Positions 1 to 4,616 of a DNA stretch of 5,290 nucleotides are shown here, in pieces (the stretch's first letter is position 1; each line of letters opens with the position of its first letter). Source of the DNA: Acidobacteriota bacterium (GTDB lineage: Bacteria > Acidobacteriota > Terriglobia > UBA7540); contig JAJYJL010000716.1 in NCBI GenBank assembly GCA_021789565.1, forward strand, positions 1 through 5,290. The letters are read 5' to 3'. The notes beneath the pieces are model-generated. The model had not been told where the DNA came from and did not search any database. It worked only from the letters and a program-made list of their open reading frames with translations. A program made the position numbers and the translations under genes.

Positions 1-1
1 T

Positions 2-199
2 ATTTACAAAGCATATCAGGCCCCAAACCCTTATGACTCATCCTCCCCGATCCTGAGCACCAAGGTCACACTCTCGTATCCGTACACTTTTATGTTCGGC
101 AGGATTATCGGCCTTCTCCTGCCGGGGGCGACCGGCCCTACAGGGCAGTACATATTTACGTCCGACGCCGTCATGCAGAACATTACATTTGCAAGCTAG
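2..199 (+). CDS. TadE-like pilus assembly protein, C-terminal part
   Basis: The 5' end is cut by the window; 65 codons remain and end in TAG. The visible part contains VTLSYPYTFMF followed by a short hydrophobic stretch (GRIIGLLLPG), then IFTSDAVMQN near the end. This 'V-T-x-x-Y-P-Y ... small hydrophobic ... A-V-M-x-N' layout is the usual C-terminal end of TadE-family pseudopilins, whose N-terminal membrane helix would lie upstream. Known family role: TadE and TadF are minor pseudopilins processed by a prepilin peptidase and needed for Flp pilus assembly at the inner membrane. The next gene, 24 bases downstream, is TadG-like, which is the expected neighbour and supports a shared operon. The family call is from motif recognition. 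The N-terminal half, including the transmembrane helix and any prepilin cleavage site, cannot be seen. Confidence 0.78.
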   Translation: MYKAYQAPNPYDSSSPILSTKVTLSYPYTFMFGRIIGLLLPGATGPTGQYIFTSDAVMQNITFAS

Positions 200-212
200 C
201 GGTTGAATTGCC

Positions 213-220
213 GGGAGGAA
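213..220 (+). promoter_or_regulatory. Ribosome binding site of the TadG-like gene
   Basis: GGGAGGAA lies three bases before ATG at 224, with the GGAGG core six bases from it, which is a good Shine-Dalgarno position. It decides the start: the open frame also extends back to a TTG at 203, but that codon has no comparable site in front of it, and the extra seven residues would precede the usual basic N-terminus. Confidence 0.75.
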
Positions 221-223
221 ACC

Positions 224-1687
224 ATGCGACACAGAATGAGCAGCCTGCGTTCCAATGATAAGGGAGTGACGCTTCTTATGGTCGCCGCTTCCTTGGTGTT
301 CATGCTGGGAATGTGCGCACTTTCGATTGACCTGGTGGCAGGTTACCTGGCGCGGGTGCAATGCCAGCGCGCCGCGGACGCCGCGGCGTTAGCGGGCGCG
401 AAGGCATTTCAGGGTAGTGGCTGCACGACAATCGGCTGCACTGCAGGCAGCGCAGCGGAGGTCCTGGCGACGCAGAATGCCATTGCCGTGGCAGCCCAGA
501 ACCCCGTGATGGGGCTTGCCCCCACGTCCTCGACGATTGGCACTTCATTTGATTATAGTCACGATGTTCTTGCAAGCGGAGGGAGCGGGGAACCACAGAT
601 AACCGTCACCGTTTACAGGGATTCAACCCACCAGGACGCCATGCCAACATTCTTTGCCAAGATTTTCGGCATCAACTACATGGACGTTTCAGCCTCAGCC
701 ACGGCAGAGGCTTTTAACCCTGGGGGAACCGGCACCAACGTCGGCGTGGGTTGCGTCAAGCCTTTCATCGTCCCAAACTGCGATCCCAACTTCCCGGTCG
801 CCCAGGGCGACCCCGAAGAAAATTCAAACTGTCAGTGCCAAGGAGGCGGTCTGGCCAACGGTGATTGCGCGGGAGGGGCAACTACAGGTAGTTATATGTC
901 CTACTATGTTGATCCCACTACGGGCGACGCGGTTCATCCGAATAACTGTGCATGGACGGGGACAGAATGCGATCAGACCAGTGGCGACATCGGCGCACCG
1001 TGGGTGCTCCACAACACTGACAATGGGGCGCCAAGCCAGTGGTATACCATTGCGTTTAACTCACAGAGCGGCATGGACTACAGCCAGTACATCAGGGAGT
1101 GTGCTCCAAGGTCTGTTGCCTGCCAGGGCACGCTGAACACTCTGAACGGAAAGAAGGTTGGCCCTACGGACGCCGGGATTGACTGCCTGATCCACTCCTG
1201 TGGCTCTGGTGGTTGCAGTGGCCAGTGTCCCGCCTCCGGTGTGGTCAACAATCTGCCCGATGGTCTGAACAATGGCCAGGATTATATGTGCGCGCCGTTC
1301 GCGCTGCCGGGCGCTCAGGCCCAGGCATCTTGCCCTGCCCTCCCCACCACACCCGGAGCCCCCTTCCCGATTGTGACGGGCTACAACAGTCCATACGGGT
1401 ACACAGCAGGTCAGACATTTGATGTAACCTCGGGGGCAAGCGATTCACTGGTAAACGTTGTGCTCTATAACGGAATGCCACTCTCGTCTGGTGGGAGCAC
1501 GGTGACGGTTCAGGGGTATATGAGCATATTCATTCAAGACGTGCTCCATGATGCCACCGGCGATACGATCAATGCCGTTATTACGCAGGTTGGAGGGTGC
1601 GGGTCAGGCGGCTCGGGGTCGACGACACCCGATGTCAACAGCCCGGGAGGAGGGTCATTCATTCCCATCCGGTTGATTCACAATTAG
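224..1687 (+). CDS. TadG-like Flp pilus assembly protein, cysteine-rich
   Basis: This 487-residue protein begins with the typical TadG N-terminal module (the Pfam 'Flp pilus-assembly TadG-like N-terminal' type). A basic start is followed by G14-VTLLMVAASLVF and a single membrane helix at about 15-37, then D36, a Y-L-A-R-V-Q segment and the hallmark RAADAAALAGA at about 49-59. The rest should lie outside the inner membrane. The middle contains a segment (Y-T-I-A-F-N-S, later Y-S-Q-Y-I-R-E-C, then G-K-K-V-G-P-T-D-A-G) resembling the region often seen in acidobacterial TadG-like proteins. The tail runs through V-Q-G-Y-M-S-I-F-I, I-T-Q-V-G-G-C-G, a Gly/Ser linker, and ends F-I-P-I-R-L-I-H-N. There are 20 cysteines, several in close pairs (C-Q-C; G-C-S-G-Q-C), suggesting disulfides in the exported domain. 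TadG-family proteins are linked to Flp pilus assembly or anchoring in the envelope; the exact role here is inferred. It follows the TadE-like gene by 24 bases, so cotranscription is likely. A diverged copy of its 3' end lies directly after its stop. Confidence 0.85.
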   Translation: MRHRMSSLRSNDKGVTLLMVAASLVFMLGMCALSIDLVAGYLARVQCQRAADAAALAGAKAFQGSGCTTIGCTAGSAAEVLATQNAIAVAAQNPVMGLAPTSSTIGTSFDYSHDVLASGGSGEPQITVTVYRDSTHQDAMPTFFAKIFGINYMDVSASATAEAFNPGGTGTNVGVGCVKPFIVPNCDPNFPVAQGDPEENSNCQCQGGGLANGDCAGGATTGSYMSYYVDPTTGDAVHPNNCAWTGTECDQTSGDIGAPWVLHNTDNGAPSQWYTIAFNSQSGMDYSQYIRECAPRSVACQGTLNTLNGKKVGPTDAGIDCLIHSCGSGGCSGQCPASGVVNNLPDGLNNGQDYMCAPFALPGAQAQASCPALPTTPGAPFPIVTGYNSPYGYTAGQTFDVTSGASDSLVNVVLYNGMPLSSGGSTVTVQGYMSIFIQDVLHDATGDTINAVITQVGGCGSGGSGSTTPDVNSPGGGSFIPIRLIHN

Positions 1688-1696
1688 GTCGACGAC
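1617..1696 (+). repeat. 10-bp direct repeat GGTCGACGAC spanning the TadG stop
   Basis: GGTCGACGAC occurs at 1617-1626, in the Gly/Ser linker of the TadG-like tail, and again at 1687-1696, starting on the last base of the TAG stop. The copies are 70 bases apart. Because 70 is not a multiple of three, the second copy continues in the +1 frame, which is exactly the frame that encodes the duplicated TadG tail. Loss or exchange of one 70-base interval would fuse the gene in frame to the second tail. It could be a recombination endpoint or coincidence. Confidence 0.6.
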
Positions 1697-1826
1697 TGGC
1701 GGGATCATTGACACCATCGTTACGAAGGTTGGAGGATGCGGCGGCTCATCTCGAAGCTCTGGAAAAGCTCCTATAGCCAGGACGGGCGGGCCTTTTGTTC
1801 CCATGTGGGTGATACGCCAGAACTAA
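1688..1826 (+). pseudogene. Duplicated, start-less 3' end of a TadG-like gene
   Basis: Codons from 1689 to the TAA at 1824-1826 encode a tail that parallels the end of the preceding gene: S-T-T-G-G-I-I-D-T-I-V-T-K-V-G-G-C-G, a Ser/Gly linker, then G-G-P-F-V-P-M-W-V-I-R-Q-N. The real gene has D-A-T-G-D-T-I-N-A-V-I-T-Q-V-G-G-C-G and ends G-G-S-F-I-P-I-R-L-I-H-N. In both, exactly 32 residues lie from the Val of VGGCG to the stop. At DNA level TTACGCAGGTTGGAGGGTGC and TTACGAAGGTTGGAGGATGC differ at two positions. Homologous positions are offset by 139 bases, one more than a multiple of three, so the copy is out of frame with the gene. No start codon or ribosome binding site precedes it. It is best explained as the remnant of a second, diverged TadG paralogue left after a deletion, or as an old tail duplication. 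Expression as an alternative C-terminus is possible but unsupported. Confidence 0.72.
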
Positions 1827-2131
1827 GCGCCGAGAAAGAAGCGCAAACCTCGAACTCTGAACCTGGAAGAAGCTCCAAATCCTTGCTCATATCACTCGAG
1901 AGTTAGGGCTGAACGCTCAATCTGGTCAAAATCTTTAGGGTGCAGATTGGGCCTAAGGTGCCTCTGGAAGTTTTCCGCATTGCAGAACTTCAGCCTCTTG
2001 CTTACTTTAGGCCGGGCGTTCGAGCCCCTTCACAAGTTCCATTTGCTCCAACCTTTCAGATTCAGGTCATGGAAATTCCAATAGTTGTGATACTTTGAAC
2101 GCATGCCTGAAATCGATTCCAGAAATCTGCA
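1827..2131. other. Intergenic region without a gene, between TadG remnant and TPR gene
   Basis: About 305 bases with no credible ORF. It holds inverted repeats (given separately at 1915-1952), a second pair GGCCTAA at 1950-1956 with TTAGGCC at 2007-2013, and the short palindrome TGGAAATTCCA at 2070-2080, about 50 bases before the TPR start. I could not identify a convincing sigma-70 or sigma-54 promoter, although the promoter of the TPR gene should lie here. There is no hairpin with a T-run that would clearly terminate the pilus transcript. Confidence 0.5.
1915..1952. repeat. Inverted repeat (10-bp stem, 18-base loop)
   Basis: GCTCAATCTG at 1915-1924 pairs with CAGATTGGGC at 1943-1952, giving nine Watson-Crick pairs and one G-T pair. 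The stem ends in neither a T-run nor a gene start, so it is not a standard terminator. Its right arm overlaps another possible arm (GGCCTAA, 1950-1956, pairing with TTAGGCC at 2007-2013), so the two pairings would compete. Function unknown; it might be an operator, part of an untranslated RNA, or chance. Confidence 0.4.
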
Positions 2132-3379
2132 ATGAAGAAGTGGGCACATTTTATGGGATATCAACCGCCAATGCTGAAGCTCCACGTTCATCTGGAGAGA
2201 GTATCCATTTTACTTTTAGGTTCATATCTGCTGTTTTTGCCGGCATCTACCTTTGCTACACCGCAGGCGGCTGCCGAAACCCTTTTAAAGCAGGCCAGAG
2301 CCTACGAAAGCCAGCGGAACTATTCGGCGGCAGAGCAGGAATATATGAAAGCCCTTCGGCTGGCCCCGGACAACCCGGAAATCTTGATGCAGTTGGGTAT
2401 GCTCTTCCTGAAAGAGAACAGGTTTCAACGTTCCATCGGGATATTCCAGCGCGTCTTATCTTCTCATTCGGATTACCCGGAAGCTAATTTCTACCTTGGT
2501 TTTTCTTACTACGCGCTCAACGACTTTGCGCACGCCATCGAGAGTTTCCGGCGTGAACTGGCAACGAAACATCCGTACCCCCGCTGCCGGTATTATCTTG
2601 CTTTAGCATATGCATCGCAGGGACAAACCGGGAAAGCAACTGCTCAACTGAATGAAATGGTCGCCGAAAATCCCAAAGACGCTGACGCCCTCTACCAACT
2701 GGCGCGACTTTACATGAATGCCGCGTTCGACACGGTCAGGAAACTCAAGAGCCTGGATCCGGATTCTTTCCAGATGCATGCCTTGATGGCGGAGATCTAT
2801 TCGAATGAGCAGAATTACACCTGGGCAATCAAGGAATATCAGGCCGCGCTGAGAAAGCGGCCCGGGGCGACAGGTCTTCATTATGCTCTCGGAATCGCTT
2901 ATTGGGCCACGGACCACTATGTGCCCGCGCGGACCGAGTTTCTGATAGCGCTCAAAGAATCTCCTGATAGCCCTTTAATCAACTTTTATTTGGGGGCCAT
3001 CGCCGTTCATCAGGGACTCTATCAGCAGTCGGTGCCGTACCTGGAGAAAGCGCAAAAGAGCCTGGCTCGCATGATGCCGGTCCATATGTTGCTTGGCCAG
3101 TCGTACGAGGAGCTGAACGAACTCCAAAAGGCTGAAGCGCAACTTCTGCTGGCCACTCATCTGGAACCGGACGCTCCTCGCCCGCATTATCTCCTGGCCC
3201 TGGTCTATAGGAAGCTGCACAAAACTCAGGAAAGCGAGCGCGAGATGGCCTCGTACGGACGGCTCAAGCAAGACCAACAACATGAGGCGTTGGAGAAAGC
3301 TCAGAACATCCGCGAGCTGGAAAAGGGTCCTGGCGCAGATGCACCTGGCGGACCTTCAGCCAAATCCCCACAGCAATGA
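2132..3379 (+). CDS. Secreted tetratricopeptide-repeat (TPR) protein
   Basis: The frame encodes up to 415 residues. A hydrophobic segment at about 24-36 followed by P-A-S-T-F-A (likely cleavage after A42) looks like a signal peptide, so the mature protein should be periplasmic or exported. From about residue 49 to 383 there are ten TPR units, nine of 34 residues: 49-82, 83-116, 117-150, 151-184, a short 29-residue unit at 185-213, then 214-247, 248-281, 282-315, 316-349 and 350-383. Most show the TPR signature (for example Y-Y-L-A-L-A-Y-A-S-Q-G, Y-T-W-A-I-K-E-Y, and a Pro at the end). A charged, then Gly/Pro/Ser-rich tail (384-415) follows. TPR arrays bind partner proteins; no catalytic domain is present and the partner is unknown. 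TadD of Tad loci is also a TPR protein, but nothing here proves that identity. The start is uncertain: ATG at 2132 has only a weak site, and ATG at 2153 or 2171 are alternatives. Starting at 2171 would give a more ordinary signal peptide of about 29 residues. Confidence 0.83.
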   Translation: MKKWAHFMGYQPPMLKLHVHLERVSILLLGSYLLFLPASTFATPQAAAETLLKQARAYESQRNYSAAEQEYMKALRLAPDNPEILMQLGMLFLKENRFQRSIGIFQRVLSSHSDYPEANFYLGFSYYALNDFAHAIESFRRELATKHPYPRCRYYLALAYASQGQTGKATAQLNEMVAENPKDADALYQLARLYMNAAFDTVRKLKSLDPDSFQMHALMAEIYSNEQNYTWAIKEYQAALRKRPGATGLHYALGIAYWATDHYVPARTEFLIALKESPDSPLINFYLGAIAVHQGLYQQSVPYLEKAQKSLARMMPVHMLLGQSYEELNELQKAEAQLLLATHLEPDAPRPHYLLALVYRKLHKTQESEREMASYGRLKQDQQHEALEKAQNIRELEKGPGADAPGGPSAKSPQQ

Positions 3380-3508
3380 CCGGTTTTGGCATTGGCCCGC
3401 AACCCGGTTTCCCCAGGTTCCTGAAGCAGGGGTAGCGAACTCACGAATCCGTTTCGAAGGGTTGCCCTGCTGCGCACCGCAAAGCCGGGCTTCCCGCTAC
3501 TGAGGGAA

Positions 3509-3569
3509 TCTCCATGTTCAAAGACCGGGTGATGCCCGGCCTTTGATGGATATGATTTTCAAATGGAGA
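3509..3569. terminator. Nested hairpin between convergent genes, possible bidirectional terminator
   Basis: The inner stem pairs TCAAAGACCGGG (3518-3529) with CCCGGCCTTTGA (3535-3546) around a five-base loop TGATG: 11 pairs and one A-C mismatch. An outer perfect 7-bp repeat, TCTCCAT (3509-3515) and ATGGAGA (3563-3569), encloses it. On the + strand the inner hairpin is followed by a modestly T-rich stretch (GATTTTC, 3554-3560), not an immediate T-run. The position between the ends of the TPR gene and the minus-strand gene fits a shared terminator, but the missing clean T-tract lowers confidence. Confidence 0.5.
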
Positions 3570-3590
3570 GACGCCTTGCGTGCTGGCGTC
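3570..3590. repeat. Short inverted repeat GACGCC/GGCGTC
   Basis: GACGCC (3570-3575) and GGCGTC (3585-3590) form a perfect 6-bp stem with a nine-base loop, directly after the nested hairpin. On the minus strand the stem is followed by TCTCCATTTG, weakly T-rich. It may add to termination of the minus-strand gene that ends at 3660. Confidence 0.35.
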
Positions 3591-3597
3591 AGGGTTT

Positions 3598-3620
3598 ACC
3601 CAATGGTTGGCGCAATGGGT
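3598..3620. repeat. Short inverted repeat near the 3' end of the minus-strand gene
   Basis: ACCCAATG (3598-3605) pairs with CAATGGGT (3613-3620) at seven of eight positions across a seven-base loop. It lies 40 bases beyond the stop of the minus-strand membrane protein gene. No T-run follows on either strand, so a terminator call is not justified. Confidence 0.3.
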
Positions 3621-3659
3621 TGAACGCAGCCAGAGATCTGCATCAGTTAAGATTTCCGG

Positions 3660-4145
3660 CTAGTTAGAGAGGTAGCTTCTGACCGTTCCGCCCAGGGACT
3701 CCAACGCAGTATTCACCCATCCGGTGTCCAACTGGTAGGACCTGACCCACATGTCCGGCTGGTCCCACAGCCCGCGAAGCCTCTGCCAATATAAGTTGCT
3801 CGTGGCATAGTCTGCACCCATGGCCAGGGTGAAACCTTCCGGGGGCCTGGTGGGAAGCGTCTCGCCGTATGGATATTTCTCCGCCATGTATTCAGCCGCA
3901 GCGCTCCAGTAGGACTGCCCGATAGGGTCCCGGCCCTGGGTTGTCGCCTTCAGGGTTTTTCTGCTTTTCAGGAACGTGGGAGGAGGTTCGCTTCGAAGGC
4001 GCATGACCGGATGGACCGACTCATAAAGAACCATGCCGCCCAGGAGCATCACGATAACCAGTCCTAAAATACCCTGGCTTCGAGGCTCCTGCCGCGCAGG
4101 GTCCACTCCATATAGATCATTAATCACAGAATAGGAGCTGCTCAT
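3660..4145 (-). CDS. Small single-span membrane protein, unknown family
   Basis: 161 residues from the ATG at 4145-4143 to the stop at 3662-3660. This start is chosen because GGAGGG lies eight bases in front; the open frame reaches back to 4205 but the extra 20 residues have no clear site. I do not recognise the family. Visible features: a polar N-terminus of about 24 residues (M-S-S-S-Y-S-V-I-N-D-L-Y-G-V-D-P), one strongly hydrophobic helix at about 25-41 (G-I-L-G-L-V-I-V-M-L-L-G-G-M-V-L-Y), a basic Pro-rich linker (R49 to K65, with P-P-P at 54-56), and a soluble C-terminal part rich in Trp and Tyr (W80, W120, W127, W133, W143). There is no signal-peptidase site, so it is probably an anchored protein. 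The ordered aromatic-rich tail and good ribosome binding site argue that it is a real gene. It converges on the TPR gene and diverges from the amidohydrolase, so it is probably transcribed alone. Confidence 0.7.
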   Translation of the reverse strand: MSSSYSVINDLYGVDPARQEPRSQGILGLVIVMLLGGMVLYESVHPVMRLRSEPPPTFLKSRKTLKATTQGRDPIGQSYWSAAAEYMAEKYPYGETLPTRPPEGFTLAMGADYATSNLYWQRLRGLWDQPDMWVRSYQLDTGWVNTALESLGGTVRSYLSN

Positions 4146-4153
4146 CGGAATTT

Positions 4154-4159
4154 CCCTCC
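4154..4159 (-). promoter_or_regulatory. Ribosome binding site of the membrane protein gene
   Basis: On the minus strand GGAGGG is followed by eight bases (AAATTCCG) and then ATG. It fixes the start at 4145 rather than at the upstream in-frame ATG at 4205. Confidence 0.7.
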
Positions 4160-4237
4160 AAAAGGCTTCGGCACAGGTCGCTGTTACAAAGAGGCGAGCT
4201 GTCATTTAACTGGATCGGCCGGAGCCGGAAATCTAAA

Positions 4238-4261
4238 CTGGCGCAACGTACTCCTGGCGCA
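4238..4261. repeat. Direct repeat CTGGCGCA, 16-base period
   Basis: CTGGCGCA occurs at 4238-4245 and 4254-4261, in the divergent intergenic region upstream of the membrane protein gene. Two equally oriented 8-base sites could be a regulator binding site, but 16 bases is not a whole number of helical turns and no regulator gene is nearby. Weak evidence. Confidence 0.25.
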
Positions 4262-4292
4262 CTCCCCTTGACCAAGGGGGAGTGTGTATTTT
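4260..4292 (+). terminator. Terminator-like hairpin with T-rich tail in a divergent region
   Basis: CACTCCCC (4260-4267) pairs perfectly with GGGGAGTG (4277-4284). A T-G and a T-A pair can extend it inward to a five-base loop, and the tail TGTATTTT (4285-4292) follows on the + strand. This is the shape of a Rho-independent terminator reading rightward. No + strand gene ends before it: the region to the left is the minus-strand gene, read away from here. It could end an antisense or small RNA, or act as an attenuator in the leader of the downstream genes. Confidence 0.5.
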
Positions 4293-4403
4293 CCTGGCAA
4301 CAGTACTAGCAAGTTAAGTGCCAATCGTAAGTTATTGAAAAACAAGAGCGGGCTACATGACCTCTATGCAAAAACTACCTGACGGAAGAAAATTGGAGCT
4401 GCC

Positions 4404-4616
4404 ATGTCCGAAAGGACGAATGAACGAAACCGGCTTCCGGGGTCTTACGGCTGGCTGGAGGTCCTGGGGAGAACAAAAGACTGGCATGGGCTGTCTGCGT
4501 TTCTTATTATATTGGACCTTGGAAGAGAGGCGCAATTCACCCGCGCAAGCAGGCATGTCCTCTGGCCCGGCGGAAAGCGCAGCTCGCAGCCTGGAGGGCT
4601 GCAGCAGGAGGCTTGA
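4404..4616 (+). CDS. Possible 70-residue small protein, unknown
   Basis: Begins with M-S-E-R-T-N-E-R-N-R and ends in L-Q-Q-E-A before TGA. In favour of a real gene: GGAG at 4395-4398 sits five bases before the ATG, and the TGA overlaps the ATG of the amidohydrolase by one base (TGATG), a common arrangement for translational coupling. Against: the composition is unremarkable, no domain, signal or membrane helix is evident (only a short hydrophobic run A-F-L-I-I-L-D-L near the middle), and a longer overlapping frame (4357-4701) is also open in this stretch. If it is real, it would be a small companion or leader peptide for the amidohydrolase; if not, 4206-4615 is an untranslated leader. Confidence 0.35.
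   Translation: MSERTNERNRLPGSYGWLEVLGRTKDWHGLSAFLIILDLGREAQFTRASRHVLWPGGKRSSQPGGLQQEA
4606..4611 (+). promoter_or_regulatory. Ribosome binding site of the amidohydrolase
   Basis: AGGAGG ends four bases before the ATG at 4616. The spacing is a little short but the core is a full match, and it supports this ATG, which would otherwise give a 17-residue basic extension before the first conserved strand. Confidence 0.65.

Noticed and set aside
654..1136. 160-codon + strand frame inside the TadG-like gene
   Set aside because: It is an alternative frame of a well-supported gene, with Arg/Thr/Ser-rich low-information composition and no domain.
1960..1990. Sigma-54-like TGG...TTGCA arrangement upstream of the TPR gene
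   Set aside because: The GG and GC elements are 14 bases apart instead of the required 10, so it does not fit the -24/-12 promoter.
2014..2042. tRNA 3'-half-like sequence: TTCGAGC, a CCC arm, and CCA at the correct distance
   Set aside because: The T-stem has a C-C mismatch and two G-T pairs, and no sequence complementary to CACAAGT is found about 53 bases before the loop, so no acceptor stem, D-arm or anticodon arm can be built.
3282..3503. 73-codon + strand frame overlapping the end of the TPR gene
   Set aside because: It overlaps the TPR coding sequence in another frame, has no convincing ribosome binding site, and runs on only because the intergenic region happens to stay open.
4268..4296. 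TTGACC as a possible -35 box before the small ORF and amidohydrolase
   Set aside because: It lies within the hairpin loop and inner stem, and no acceptable -10 box occurs 16-18 bases downstream.
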